Shown: positions 24,514 to 34,569, counted from the first letter of the stretch. The stretch is 64,000 nucleotides of DNA from Mycobacteriaceae bacterium (GCA_019245755.1 JAFARC010000061.1:62001-126000), one strand, 5' to 3'. The notes: generated from the letters alone by a model not told the origin. Numbers and translations are program-made.

Positions 24514-25315
24514 AACCAAAGGGCCGGACCGCTGGTCTGCGGGTGTCTCGATCAAGAACTTCTCCGGGCCGATGCAGGCCGTCGGCGGGCTGTTCGCGAT
24601 GTCGGCGGACGCGGTCAAGTTCTGCTTCCGCCGGCCGTTCCAGTGGCGGGAGTTCCTGGAGCAGTCGTGGTTCGTGACGCGGGTGTCGCTGCTGCCGACC
24701 GTGCTGGTGGCGATACCGTTCACGGTCCTGGTGAGCTTCACGCTCAACATCCTGCTGCGTGAACTCGGCGCGGCGGACTTGAGCGGCGCGGGTGCGGCGT
24801 TCGGCGCGGTGACCCAGGTCGGTCCGCTGGTGACGGTGCTGATCGTGGCCGGCGCCGGGGCCACCGCGATGTGCGCGGATCTGGGGTCGCGCACCATCCG
24901 CGAAGAGATCGACGCGATGGAGGTGCTGGGCATCAACCCGGTGCAACGGCTGGTGACGCCGCGCATGCTGGCGTCGGGGCTGGTGGCGCTGCTGCTCAAC
25001 AGCCTGGTGTGCATCATCGGCATTTTGGGCGGCTACACGTTCTCGGTGTTCGTCCAGGACGTCAACCCGGGCGCGTTCGCCGCCGGCATCACGCTGTTGA
25101 CCGGGGTTCCCGAGGTGATCATCTCGTGTGTGAAGGCGGCGCTGTTCGGCTTGATCGCCGGGCTGGTGGCCTGCTACCGCGGGTTGACCATCACCGGTGG
25201 CGGCGCCAAGGCGGTCGGCAACGCGGTGAACGAGACCGTGGTGTATGCATTCATGGCGCTGTTCGTCGTCAACGTCGTCGTCACCGCGATCGGCATCCGG
25301 ATGACAGCCAAGTGA
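24503..25315 (+). CDS. yrbEA: YrbEA permease of the Mce transporter
   Basis: A 270-residue integral membrane protein of the MlaE/YrbE family. It has an amphipathic N-terminus, then about five membrane helices. The cytoplasmic coupling loop IREEIDAMEVLGINPVQRL is seen after LGSRTI. With YrbEB it forms the permease core of an Mce ABC-type lipid importer in the inner membrane; the ATPase (MceG) is encoded elsewhere in mycobacteria and was not found here. It starts inside the thiolase gene. Confidence 0.95.
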   Translation: MANRTKGPDRWSAGVSIKNFSGPMQAVGGLFAMSADAVKFCFRRPFQWREFLEQSWFVTRVSLLPTVLVAIPFTVLVSFTLNILLRELGAADLSGAGAAFGAVTQVGPLVTVLIVAGAGATAMCADLGSRTIREEIDAMEVLGINPVQRLVTPRMLASGLVALLLNSLVCIIGILGGYTFSVFVQDVNPGAFAAGITLLTGVPEVIISCVKAALFGLIAGLVACYRGLTITGGGAKAVGNAVNETVVYAFMALFVVNVVVTAIGIRMTAK

Positions 25316-25328
25316 ACGGGCGCACGCG

Positions 25329-26174
25329 GTGACGCTGCGCACCACCTACCCGCGGTTCTTCCGGACGATCGATCGGCCGGTCGCGGTGATGGGCCGGCTC
25401 GGCGATCACACCATGTTCTACGGGAAGGCGCTGGCCGGCGCACCGTTCGCGGCAACCCACTACCGGCGCGAGATCGTACGGCTCATCGCCGAGATTTCGA
25501 TGGGGGCGGGCACCCTGGCGATGATCGGCGGAACCCTGGTGATCGTCGGCTTCCTCACGCTGGCCGCCGGTGGAACGCTGGCGATACAGGGGTATTCGTC
25601 GCTGGGCAACATCGGCATCGAGGCCCTCACGGGATTCTTGGCGGCGTTCATCAACGTGCGCATCGCGGCGCCGGTGGTCGCGGGCATCGGCCTGGCGGCC
25701 ACATTCGGCGCCGGCGTGACCGCGCAACTGGGCGCCATGCGGATCAACGAGGAAATCGACGCACTCGAATCGATGGCCATCCGATCCGTTTCCTACCTGG
25801 TCAGCACCAGGCTGGTGGCCGGGATGATCTCGATCACCCCGCTGTACTCCATCGCCGTGATCCTGTCGTTCCTCGCCAGCCAATTCACCACCGTCGTGCT
25901 GTTCGGACAATCCGGTGGCCTGTACCAGCACTACTTCTACACGTTCCTCAACCCCATCGACCTGCTGTGGTCGTTTCTGCAAGCCATCCTGATGGCGCTG
26001 GCCGTCCTGCTGGTCCACACCTACTTCGGCTATTTCGCCACCGGCGGGCCGGCGGGTGTCGGCGTCGCCGTCGGCAACGCGGTGCGCACCTCACTGATCA
26101 TCGTGGTCTCGGTGACCCTGCTGGTTTCGCTGTCCATCTACGGCACCAACGGCAACTTCAACCTGTCGGGATAG
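25329..26174 (+). CDS. yrbEB: YrbEB permease of the Mce transporter
   Basis: A 281-residue second YrbE permease. The coupling loop INEEIDALESMAIRSVSYLV is near residue 140 and hydrophobic helices lie on both sides (for example FLTLAAGGTLAIQGY and LLVSLSIYG). It starts with GTG at 25329, 13 bases after yrbEA. It pairs with YrbEA to form the transmembrane part of the importer. Confidence 0.95.
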   Translation: MTLRTTYPRFFRTIDRPVAVMGRLGDHTMFYGKALAGAPFAATHYRREIVRLIAEISMGAGTLAMIGGTLVIVGFLTLAAGGTLAIQGYSSLGNIGIEALTGFLAAFINVRIAAPVVAGIGLAATFGAGVTAQLGAMRINEEIDALESMAIRSVSYLVSTRLVAGMISITPLYSIAVILSFLASQFTTVVLFGQSGGLYQHYFYTFLNPIDLLWSFLQAILMALAVLLVHTYFGYFATGGPAGVGVAVGNAVRTSLIIVVSVTLLVSLSIYGTNGNFNLSG

Positions 26175-26177
26175 GGC

Positions 26178-27404
26178 ATGACGGTGACAGGAAGTCGACA
26201 GGGCGGGGCGCGCCGAGGCACGCCGGGCTATGTGCGTCCGCTGCTCGGCCTGGCAACCGTCGTCGTGGTGCTGGGAATCGTCGCGATCGCTGCGACCCTA
26301 TTCCAGGGTGGTTTCACCTCGACGGCGCCGGTCACCGTCATCTCGCCACGCGCCGGTCTGGTGATGAACCCCGACGCCAAGGTGAAAATGCGCGGCGTGC
26401 AGGTCGGCAAGGTCGACTCCATTCAAACCCTGCCGGACGGGCGGGCGGTCCTGCACCTGGCGATGGATCCGCCCCAGCTGCACTTCATCCCGGCCAATGT
26501 GCTCGTCGACATCGCATCGACAACGGTGTTCGGCGCCAAGTTCGTGCAGTTTGTCCCGCCCGCCGCGCCCTCGGCGAAAAAGATGTATCCCGGGCAGGTG
26601 CTCGACGCCGAACATGTCACGGTCGAGATCAACACGGTCTTCCAGGAGCTCACGTCGGTGCTGTCAGCGCTCGACCCGGCAAAGCTGAACGAGACCCTCG
26701 GCGGGATCGCCTCGGCGCTAAACGGGCGCGGCGAGAAGATCGGTCAGGCGCTGGCCGACCTGGATTCGTTCCTGGCCACCATCGATCCGAGCCTGCCCGC
26801 GCTGGCCCACGACATCGCGGTTTCCCCGCAGGTGTTCGGCGCCTACGCCGATGCGGCGCCGGACCTGCTCAAGACCGCCGACAACGCGACCCGGATCAGC
26901 CAGACGTTCGTCGACGAACAGCGAAACCTGGACGCACTGCTGGTCAGCGCGATCGGGCTGGCCGACATCGGCAACGACGTCGTCGGCGCCAACCGCCAGG
27001 CGCTGACCGATGTGCTGCATCTGCTGGTGCCCACCACCGATCTGACCAACCAGTACAACCAGGCGCTGTGGTGTGGCCTGGCCGGGTTGTTGCCGCTGGC
27101 CTACCAGAACCCCCCGCCGGTGCCCGGCGTCCAGGTGCTGGCCGGTTTCACCCTGGACCGGGAGCGCTATCGCTTCCCGACCGACCTGCCCAAGGTGGCG
27201 GCAACGGGCGGGCCGCAGTGCACCGATCTGCCGCGACTGCCCTACGAGGCCCGGGCACCGTACGTGGTGGCCGACGTCGGTACCGACCCGGCGAAATACG
27301 GAAACCAGGGAATCCTGCTGAACTCGGATGCACTCAAGCAGTGGCTGTTCGGGCCGATCGCCGGGCCACCGCGCAACAGCATGCAGATCGGGATGCCCGG
27401 ATGA
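26178..27404 (+). CDS. mceA: MceA, substrate-binding subunit
   Basis: A 408-residue protein with one N-terminal membrane anchor (about residues 20-42, VVVVLGIVAIAAT). The MCE domain starts about residue 52 (MRGVQVGKVDSI is its hallmark), and a helical tail of the periplasm-spanning type follows. Mce subunits assemble as heterohexamers that form a hydrophobic tunnel between inner membrane and cell envelope. ATG at 26178, three bases after yrbEB; the 3' end overlaps mceB. Confidence 0.94.
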   Translation: MTVTGSRQGGARRGTPGYVRPLLGLATVVVVLGIVAIAATLFQGGFTSTAPVTVISPRAGLVMNPDAKVKMRGVQVGKVDSIQTLPDGRAVLHLAMDPPQLHFIPANVLVDIASTTVFGAKFVQFVPPAAPSAKKMYPGQVLDAEHVTVEINTVFQELTSVLSALDPAKLNETLGGIASALNGRGEKIGQALADLDSFLATIDPSLPALAHDIAVSPQVFGAYADAAPDLLKTADNATRISQTFVDEQRNLDALLVSAIGLADIGNDVVGANRQALTDVLHLLVPTTDLTNQYNQALWCGLAGLLPLAYQNPPPVPGVQVLAGFTLDRERYRFPTDLPKVAATGGPQCTDLPRLPYEARAPYVVADVGTDPAKYGNQGILLNSDALKQWLFGPIAGPPRNSMQIGMPG

Positions 27405-28426
27405 TGCGGTCACGTGCGACACTCCTCAAGTTCACGATCTTCGCGGTCGTAATGGTGCTGCTGACCACGTTCCTGTTCTTCATCTTCGGCCAGATCCGCA
27501 CTGGGTCGACCTACAGCTATTCGGCGGTCTTCACAGACGTGTCGCGGCTGAAATCCGGAGACACGGTGCGGGTGGCCGGAATACGGGTCGGCACGGTCAA
27601 CAACATCTCGCTGCGCCAGGACAAGACCGTGTTGGTCAAGTTCGACGCCGACCGCAACATCGTGCTCACCGCCGGCACCAAGGCGGCGGTGCGCTACCTC
27701 AACCTGGTCGGCGACCGCTACCTCGAACTCGTCGAGACCCCCGGCTCGACCCGAACCCAGCCGCCCGGCTCGCAGATCCCGATCGACCGGACAGCGCCGG
27801 CGCTGGATCTCGACCTGCTGCTCGGCGGCCTCAAACCGGTAATCCAGGGCCTGAACCCCCAGGACGTCAACGCGCTGTCCGCATCGCTGATCGAGATCTT
27901 CCAGGGCCAGGGGCCGACGCTGGCGTCGCTGTTCGCAAAAACATCGTCGTTCTCCAATGCGCTGGCCGACAACAACCAAACCGTCCAGCAACTGATCGAC
28001 AACCTCAACACCGTGGTGGGCACGCTGTCGGAAAACGGAAATCAGTTCTCCGCCACGGTCGACCGGCTGCAGCGGTTGATCAGCGGCCTGTCGGCTGACC
28101 GCGATCCGATCGGCACCGCAATCGAGTCGCTCGACAACGGCACCGCTTCGCTGGCCGATCTGCTGGTCGAGGCGCGGCCGCCGCTGGCCGGCACGATCGA
28201 GCAGCTGAATCGGTTGGCCCCATTGCTCGACGACCACAAGGATCGACTCGACACCGCGCTGCGCAAAGCGCCGGAGAACTACCGCAAACTCGTCCGCCTC
28301 GGGGCCTACGGCAGCTTCTTCAACTACTACCTCTGCGGATTGGGTCTGCGGGTCAGCGACCTGCAGGGACGCACCGCGGTGTTCCCGTTCTACCGGCAAG
28401 AGGGCGGGAGGTGCGCGGAGCCCTAA
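27401..28426 (+). CDS. mceB: MceB
   Basis: A 341-residue Mce subunit with an N-terminal anchor (TIFAVVMVLLTTFLFFIF) and an MCE domain (VAGIRVGTVNNI). A long helical needle region contains ALADNNQTVQQLIDNL and related heptads. Start ATG-ATG at 27401/27404 overlapping the mceA stop. It is shorter at the C-terminus than MceD or MceF and ends with a Cys-containing FPFYRQEGGRCAEP. Confidence 0.93.
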   Translation: MMRSRATLLKFTIFAVVMVLLTTFLFFIFGQIRTGSTYSYSAVFTDVSRLKSGDTVRVAGIRVGTVNNISLRQDKTVLVKFDADRNIVLTAGTKAAVRYLNLVGDRYLELVETPGSTRTQPPGSQIPIDRTAPALDLDLLLGGLKPVIQGLNPQDVNALSASLIEIFQGQGPTLASLFAKTSSFSNALADNNQTVQQLIDNLNTVVGTLSENGNQFSATVDRLQRLISGLSADRDPIGTAIESLDNGTASLADLLVEARPPLAGTIEQLNRLAPLLDDHKDRLDTALRKAPENYRKLVRLGAYGSFFNYYLCGLGLRVSDLQGRTAVFPFYRQEGGRCAEP

Positions 28427-29520
28427 TGGAGAAATACCGCGGATCCGGTCTCGTCAAAGCGGGCTTCATCGGCGCCGTTTTGATCATCCTCGTCGTCACC
28501 GTCGGCCTGGCGCCGCAGCGGCTTCTCACCTTGGCGAGGGATATCAGATACCAGGCGGTGTTCTCCGAAGCGGGCGGCCTGGCCGGGGGAAACCCGGTGA
28601 TCGTGTCGGGCGTCAAGGTCGGCACCGTGTCCGGCGTGGCGCTGCAGCACGGTGACGCGCTGGTGACATTCACCATCCCCGGTAGAATCCAGCTCGGGTC
28701 GGACACCACCGCCCACATCCGCACCGGCACGCTGCTGGGCGAACGGGAGCTGACCCTGGAGTCCGCGGGCGCCGGGACGCTGCGTCCATCCGCCGTCATC
28801 CCGGTCTCGCGCACGTCGTCGCCCTACTCGCTGACCGAGGCGATCAGCGACCTCACGACCAACACCGCCGGCACCGACACCGACACGCTCAACCAGTCGC
28901 TGGACACGCTGTCGGCGACGCTGGACCAGATCGCACCGCAACTGGGGTCGACCTTCGACGGGCTGACCCGGCTGTCGCAATCGCTCAACAGCCGAAACAA
29001 GAACCTCGCCGAGCTTCTCAAGAGCACCGGTAACGTCGCCGGGATCCTGGGCGAACGCAGCCAACAGGTCAACACCCTGATCCTGGACGCCAACGATCTC
29101 CTCGAGGTACTCGTGGCCCGGCGCCAGGCCATCGTCGACCTGCTGGCCAACACCTCGGCCGTGGCCAAGCAGCTGACCGGCCTGGTCCACGACAACGAGA
29201 AGTACCTGGGGCCGGTGCTGGACAGGTTGAACTCGGTGCTTGCGGTGCTGCAGAAGAATCGCGACAACATCGCCAAAGCGCTGCCCGGGTTGGCGAAATA
29301 CGAAGGCACCAACGGTGAAATCGTCGCCAGTGGGCCCTACTACAACGCGTTCGTCGGCAATCTGTTCCAGCTTCAATTCCTGCAGCCGTTCCTCGACTAC
29401 GTGTTCGGGTTCAGGCGCGGCGTGAACATCGGGCAACCGCCGGACAACGCCGGGCCGCGCGCGGAGCTCCCGTTCCCGCCCAACGCGATTCCGCAGCCAA
29501 ACGAGCGGTGGGGACAATGA
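28426..29520 (+). CDS. mceC: MceC
   Basis: A 364-residue Mce subunit. It has a membrane anchor GAVLIILVVTVGLAP, an MCE domain (VSGVKVGTVSGVAL), a helical region with SQSLNSRNKNLAELL, and a C-terminal FGFRRGVNIG. The ATG at 28426 overlaps the mceB TAA by one base. A GTG at 28411 is in frame, but the ribosome-site-like GGGAGG abuts it with no spacing. Confidence 0.93.
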   Translation: MEKYRGSGLVKAGFIGAVLIILVVTVGLAPQRLLTLARDIRYQAVFSEAGGLAGGNPVIVSGVKVGTVSGVALQHGDALVTFTIPGRIQLGSDTTAHIRTGTLLGERELTLESAGAGTLRPSAVIPVSRTSSPYSLTEAISDLTTNTAGTDTDTLNQSLDTLSATLDQIAPQLGSTFDGLTRLSQSLNSRNKNLAELLKSTGNVAGILGERSQQVNTLILDANDLLEVLVARRQAIVDLLANTSAVAKQLTGLVHDNEKYLGPVLDRLNSVLAVLQKNRDNIAKALPGLAKYEGTNGEIVASGPYYNAFVGNLFQLQFLQPFLDYVFGFRRGVNIGQPPDNAGPRAELPFPPNAIPQPNERWGQ

Positions 29521-31070
29521 CGCGCCGCAGGCTGGTGATGATCGTGGCCGCGGTGGTCCTCACCGGGCTCATCGCCGGCGCAGCGCTGTTGGTCGTACGG
29601 GACACGCTTTTGAAGCCGAAGACCATCACCGCCTACTTCACCTCCGTCACGGCGATCTACCCCGGCGACGACGTACGAATCTCTGGTGTCAAGGTTGGCA
29701 GCATCAAGTCCGTCCAGGCCGACGGCACCCAGGCCAAGATGGTCATGAACGTAGGCCGGGACGTGCCCATCCCCGCCGATGCGAAGGCGGTGATCGTCGC
29801 CCAGAACCTCGTCGCAGCGCGCTACGTCACGCTGGCACCCGCATACCGGACCAGCGGTCCGACGATGCCCGACAATGCGGTGATCCCGATCGACCGAACC
29901 GCGGTACCGGTCGAATGGGACGAAGTCAAGTCTCAGCTGATGCGGCTGGCAACCGAGCTGGGGCCGAACAGCCGGGTGTCCACCCCGTCGGTGGCACGGT
30001 TCATCGACAGCGCCGCCGACGCGCTGGCCGGCAACGGCGACAAGCTGCGCCAGACGCTGGCTCAACTGTCCGGCGTCGGGCGGATCCTTGCCGACGGCAG
30101 CGGCAACATCGTCGACATCATCAAGGGTCTGCAAACCTTCGTCACCGCCCTGCGCGACAGCAACACCCAGATCGAGCAGTTCCAAGACCGGTTCGCGACG
30201 CTGACCAGCGTGCTCAACGACAGCCGATCCGACTTGGACGCCGCGCTCACGAACCTGTCGGTCGCCGTCGGCGAGGTCCAGCGCTTCATCGCCGAGACCC
30301 GCGACAAGGCCAGCGAGCAGGTGCTGCGGTTGGCGGACGTCACCCAGAACCTCGCCGACCACCGCAAGGACCTCGAGCAGCTCCTGCACATTGGGCCGAC
30401 CGGCATCTCGAATTTCTACAACGCCTACAACCCCAACACCGGCACCGTCATCGGATCGTTCGTCCTGAACAACCTCTCGAATCCGGTGGACGCCATCTGC
30501 ACCATGATCGGCGGCATCGAAAACACCACCGCCCCCGAGACGGCGAAGCTGTGCGCGCAGTACCTCGGCCCCGCACTGCGTCTGCTGAACTTCAACTACC
30601 TGCCAATCCCGTTCGCCCCGTACCTGATGCCGGCACAGAACAACCTCATCTACAGCGAGCCGAGACTGATGCCCGGGGGTGCGGGCGCCAAGCCGGGCCC
30701 CCCCGAGACGCCGCCGGCCGTGTCGGCCTACACCGGGCTCTACGGCGATGTGCCGCCGCCGCCCGGCTACGGTAATGCGGGCCTGCCGCCCATGGCCCCC
30801 GGCATCTATTCACCGCTGCCGGCGGCACCGTCGCCCGCGTTGTACCCGGGATCCACGCTGCCAAGACCACCTGGCCTAGGCCCGCAGCCACCCGAAAACC
30901 TGGGCGACATGCTGATGGGCGGACCGCCGCCCCCGCCCGCCACGGGACCGCCAGCAACAGGCCCGGCGGAGGCCCAGCCGGCGCCGCCTTCGGGTTCTGG
31001 TGACGGGAGCGCCGCACCCGCCAACACACAGGGCCCGCCGCTGCCGGCCGAAAGAGGAGCAACGCCATGA
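29517..31070 (+). CDS. mceD: MceD with Pro-rich C-terminal tail
   Basis: A 517-residue Mce subunit. It has an N-terminal anchor (VMIVAAVVLTGLIAGAALLV), an MCE domain (RISGVKVGSIKSV), and helices up to about residue 380. A low-complexity tail of about 135 residues is rich in Pro, Gly and Ala. ATGA overlap with mceC and with mceE. The tail probably extends to or through the peptidoglycan or outer layers; this is inference from its disorder-promoting composition. Confidence 0.93.
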   Translation: MTRRRLVMIVAAVVLTGLIAGAALLVVRDTLLKPKTITAYFTSVTAIYPGDDVRISGVKVGSIKSVQADGTQAKMVMNVGRDVPIPADAKAVIVAQNLVAARYVTLAPAYRTSGPTMPDNAVIPIDRTAVPVEWDEVKSQLMRLATELGPNSRVSTPSVARFIDSAADALAGNGDKLRQTLAQLSGVGRILADGSGNIVDIIKGLQTFVTALRDSNTQIEQFQDRFATLTSVLNDSRSDLDAALTNLSVAVGEVQRFIAETRDKASEQVLRLADVTQNLADHRKDLEQLLHIGPTGISNFYNAYNPNTGTVIGSFVLNNLSNPVDAICTMIGGIENTTAPETAKLCAQYLGPALRLLNFNYLPIPFAPYLMPAQNNLIYSEPRLMPGGAGAKPGPPETPPAVSAYTGLYGDVPPPPGYGNAGLPPMAPGIYSPLPAAPSPALYPGSTLPRPPGLGPQPPENLGDMLMGGPPPPPATGPPATGPAEAQPAPPSGSGDGSAAPANTQGPPLPAERGATP

Positions 31071-32353
31071 TCGGGCAGGGTTCGGTGCGGCGGCTGCTGG
31101 CGGTCAGCGGTTGCGCAATGCTGACTGGCACCGGATGCGCGTTCTCGGGCCTGAATTCGCTCCCGCTGCCCGGGGCGGTGGGCCGGGGCCCGGCAGCCCA
31201 GATCTACCACGTAGAGATCCCCAACGTCGGCACGCTGGAGTCGAATTCACCGGTGATGATCAATGACGTGGTGGTCGGCAGCGTCGGCAAGATGACGGTG
31301 CAAAACTGGCACGCCGACGTCGAGATCTCGGTGAAGCCCGGCACCGTCGTGCCCGCCAACGCGGTCGCCACCGTCGGGCAAACCAGCCTGCTCGGTTCGA
31401 TGCATCTGGAGCTCACGACGCCGCCGGGCCAGCCGGCCGCCGGAGCGCTCGCACCGGGCGCCGCCATCCCACTGAACCGCTCCTCGACCTATCCGTCTAC
31501 CGAGCAAACCCTTTCCTCGCTGTCGGCGGTCGTCAACGTCGGGGGACTGGGGCAGCTCGGCGACATCATCCACAACACCAACGCCGTGCTGTCCGGTCAT
31601 GAAAGCCAGATCCGCGATCTGCTCACCCGGCTGGACGACTTCGTCGGCGCGCTGGACGGCCAGCGCGACAACCTCATCGCCTCGATCCAGCAACTGAACC
31701 GACTCGCCGCCACGTTGGGCGGACAACGCGACGTCATCGCCGCCGCGCTGAACAAGATCCCACCCGCACTGGACGTGCTGATCCGGGAACGGCCGCACAT
31801 CACCGAGGCGCTGACCAAGCTGGGGGTGTTCAGCGACACCGCCACCCGGCTCATCAACGACTCCAAGGCCGACCTGGTGAGAAACCTGCAAAACCTCCAG
31901 CCGACGTTTCGCGCGCTGGCCGACATCGGCCCTGGCATCGACGACGCCCTGCAGTTTGCGACGGTGTTCCCCTTCGGCCAGAACCTGATCGACCGCGGCG
32001 TGCGGGGCGACTACATGAACCTGTTCGCGACCGTGGACCTCACCGTGACCCGGCTGCGGCACGGGCTACTGCTGGGGACCCGCTGGGGTACGGACGGCGC
32101 CGAGCTGGTGCCCGCGCCGGGAGACCAGGGTTACGACGCCTATTACCGGGCCAACCCCGGCAACGACCTCAGGGCGATCCCGCCGGAAGGCTCCGGTCCC
32201 CCACTGCTGATGGGCAACGGGGGACTGCCGGCACCGCCGTGGGCTGCGCCACCACCGCCGCAACCTCCCGGTCTGCCCCCGGCTTCCTGGCATCTGCCAG
32301 AACCGCCGCCATACTGGGATCAGATCGCGCCGACGGATCAGGGCGGCCACTGA
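31067..32353 (+). CDS. mceE: MceE lipoprotein
   Basis: A 428-residue Mce subunit. The N-terminus is a lipoprotein signal, with the likely lipidated Cys at residue 24 followed by AFSGLNSLPLPG, a pattern typical of MceE/LprK-type lipoproteins. An earlier Cys16 (VSGC) would leave too short a signal. The MCE domain has INDVVVGSVGKM, and the C-terminus is Pro-rich. It overlaps mceD by four bases and mceF by one. Confidence 0.93.
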   Translation: MIGQGSVRRLLAVSGCAMLTGTGCAFSGLNSLPLPGAVGRGPAAQIYHVEIPNVGTLESNSPVMINDVVVGSVGKMTVQNWHADVEISVKPGTVVPANAVATVGQTSLLGSMHLELTTPPGQPAAGALAPGAAIPLNRSSTYPSTEQTLSSLSAVVNVGGLGQLGDIIHNTNAVLSGHESQIRDLLTRLDDFVGALDGQRDNLIASIQQLNRLAATLGGQRDVIAAALNKIPPALDVLIRERPHITEALTKLGVFSDTATRLINDSKADLVRNLQNLQPTFRALADIGPGIDDALQFATVFPFGQNLIDRGVRGDYMNLFATVDLTVTRLRHGLLLGTRWGTDGAELVPAPGDQGYDAYYRANPGNDLRAIPPEGSGPPLLMGNGGLPAPPWAAPPPPQPPGLPPASWHLPEPPPYWDQIAPTDQGGH

Positions 32354-34050
32354 TGCTGTCACGGTTTATCCGAATCCAGTTGACGATCTTCACTATCGCC
32401 TCGATCGTCGGCGTCCTCGTGATGGTCTTCGCCTACCTGCAGGCACCCCTGCTGCTGGGCATCGGGCGCATCACCGTCACCCTGGAACTACCCGCCACCG
32501 GCGGGCTGTACCGGTTTTCCAACGTCACCTACCGGGGCGTTCAGATCGGCAAGGTCACCGGCGTCAGCCTGACCGACACCGGCGCCAAAGCGACGCTGTC
32601 CCTTGGCACGTCGCCGAAAGTTCCGGCCGACCTGCAGGCCGACGTGCGCAGCGTGTCGGCCGTCGGCGAGCAGTACGTGGACCTGCGGCCGCGCACCAAC
32701 TCGGGACCCTACCTGCGCGACGGGTCGGTGATCCCGCTGCGCGACACCACGATCCCGCAAGACGTAGGCCCGATGCTCGACCAGGTCAGTGCCCTGGTCA
32801 ACAGCATCCCCAAAGGCAAGCTGCACGGGCTGCTCGACGAGTCGTTCAAGGGGTTCAACGGCGCAGGCTATGACCTGGGATCGCTGTTCGACTCCACGGC
32901 CACGCTGTCCCACGACCTCAACGGCGTGGCCGAGCGCGCCAACACCCTGTTCACCGACACCGCGCCGCTGCTGGATTCACAGGCCGACACCGCCGACGCG
33001 ATCAGAACATGGGCGCACAGCCTCGCCGGAGTGACCGGGCAGATCGTGGCCGACGACCAGCCGCTGCGCACGATACTGCACAACGGCCCGGGGGCCGCCA
33101 ACGAGGCGTCCCGGCTGCTCGCCCAGGTGAAGTTCACCCTGCCGGTGTTGCTGGCCAACCTCATCACCATCGGCCAGGTTGCCGTGACCTACCACCCGGC
33201 ACTGGAACAACTCCTGGTCCTGCTCCCGCCGTCCGTCGCCCTTATTCAGACGTCCGCCCCCGGCAACAACCCCACCGGCTTACCGCTCGGCGACTTCCTG
33301 ATCACGCAGAGCGACCCGCCGGCGTGCACGGTCGGGTTCCTGCCGCAAAACCTCTGGCGATCCCCGGCCGACACCAGCGAGGTCGACACCCCCGACGGGC
33401 TGTACTGCAAACTGCCACAGGATTCACCCATCGCGGTTCGCGGTGCCCGCGACCTCCCCTGCCTCGGGCACCCCGGAAAGCGCGCGCCCACGGTCGCAAT
33501 CTGTGACAGCGACATGCCGTATGAACCGCTGGCCATGCGCGAACATGCGCTCGGCCCCAACCCGCTAGACCCCAACCTGCTCTCGCAGGGTGTCCCGCCC
33601 GACGATCGGGTCAACTTCGGCGACCACGAGTACGCCCCGCTGGAGGGAACGCCGATGGGACCGCCGCCCGGGCCGGGAACGCCTCCGCCGCAGGGAACAC
33701 CGCCACCACCGGGCACAACTGCACCACCGGTAACGCTGGGCGGCGCCGAAAGTCCCGCACCGCCGGCCGCGACCGCAGCGCCGCCCGGGGCGGACGGTGC
33801 CGCCAACCCAGCGCCGGCACCGCCCTCGGACACAACCCCGCCGGGCGCAACCGGCGGCGGCACACCGACCGCGCCAAGCGCGTTGCGCAGCAATGGATCC
33901 CGGCCCAACCCAGCCGTCGGCTTCGCGCCCTACGATCCCCACACCGGCCGGTATGTCGCTCCGGACGGCCACCTCTATCAACAGTCGGATCTGGTGGCAC
34001 CGGGTTCGCCCAGGAGCTGGCAAGACTTGATCTTGACGTCGCACACCTAG
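32353..34050 (+). CDS. mceF: MceF with long Pro/Thr-rich tail
   Basis: A 565-residue Mce subunit. It has an N-terminal anchor (IFTIASIVGVLVMVFAYL), an MCE domain (YRGVQIGKVTGVSL), a helical core, a Cys-containing C-terminal domain, and then about 120 residues dominated by Pro, Gly, Ala and Thr. It is the last mce gene; a small secreted protein gene follows after 18 bases. The length exceeds the roughly 500-560 typical of MceF mainly through the tail. Confidence 0.92.
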   Translation: MLSRFIRIQLTIFTIASIVGVLVMVFAYLQAPLLLGIGRITVTLELPATGGLYRFSNVTYRGVQIGKVTGVSLTDTGAKATLSLGTSPKVPADLQADVRSVSAVGEQYVDLRPRTNSGPYLRDGSVIPLRDTTIPQDVGPMLDQVSALVNSIPKGKLHGLLDESFKGFNGAGYDLGSLFDSTATLSHDLNGVAERANTLFTDTAPLLDSQADTADAIRTWAHSLAGVTGQIVADDQPLRTILHNGPGAANEASRLLAQVKFTLPVLLANLITIGQVAVTYHPALEQLLVLLPPSVALIQTSAPGNNPTGLPLGDFLITQSDPPACTVGFLPQNLWRSPADTSEVDTPDGLYCKLPQDSPIAVRGARDLPCLGHPGKRAPTVAICDSDMPYEPLAMREHALGPNPLDPNLLSQGVPPDDRVNFGDHEYAPLEGTPMGPPPGPGTPPPQGTPPPPGTTAPPVTLGGAESPAPPAATAAPPGADGAANPAPAPPSDTTPPGATGGGTPTAPSALRSNGSRPNPAVGFAPYDPHTGRYVAPDGHLYQQSDLVAPGSPRSWQDLILTSHT

Positions 34051-34068
34051 CGTACGAAGGAGCGCAAA

Positions 34069-34566
34069 ATGCTGGTGGTTCGCGCGATCGCAGGCGCAAC
34101 GCTGGTGGCGGGCGCCGCAACAATGCTGATTCTCGATGCCGCCCCAGCCGGCGCGACCGTGTGCGAGCCCCCGATCAACGGGACCTTCACGGCCACTTCG
34201 GACGGCCAGTGGGCGCAGACACGGGACGTGTACCACGACGAGGCAACGGTCGTCAGTACCTGGAACGTCACCACGTCGTGCACCGACTTCATGGACTGCA
34301 CCGGCCAGGTCGCCAGCTCCCAGGGATGGACCGCACCCGCGCGGTGTGACGACGGGCTGTGGTACGTCAAGCGCCAAGTGGACAACTGGGAGCCGTGCTG
34401 GGACGGCACCGCGGCCCCCGGGCAACAGACGTACTCCTTCAGCCCCGACCTCACCAACCCGGCCAACTTCATCGGCGCGGACAAGACCACCGGGCCCAGC
34501 GGCGCGTGCGGCAAGAATCAATGGCTCACCATCAGCATGCCGTTCATGCTGACCAGAATCGGGTGA
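34069..34566 (+). CDS. Small secreted Cys-rich protein at the end of the mce operon
   Basis: A 165-residue protein with an N-terminal signal peptide (hydrophobic to about residue 28, cleavage near AGA-TV). The mature domain of about 135 residues has eight Cys likely paired in disulfides (for example TSCTDFMDCTG). I do not know its function; proteins of this type are common in mycobacterial mce loci and are presumed extracytoplasmic. The ribosome site GAAGGAGC is upstream of the ATG. It ends four bases from the convergent Mce-associated gene. Confidence 0.8.
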   Translation: MLVVRAIAGATLVAGAATMLILDAAPAGATVCEPPINGTFTATSDGQWAQTRDVYHDEATVVSTWNVTTSCTDFMDCTGQVASSQGWTAPARCDDGLWYVKRQVDNWEPCWDGTAAPGQQTYSFSPDLTNPANFIGADKTTGPSGACGKNQWLTISMPFMLTRIG

Positions 34567-34569
34567 GCG

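Noticed and set aside
25967..28426. An 819-codon frame spanning yrbEB, mceA and mceB
   Set aside because: Only its last 341 codons (mceB) are real. The upstream part is an Arg/Gly-rich shadow of mceA.
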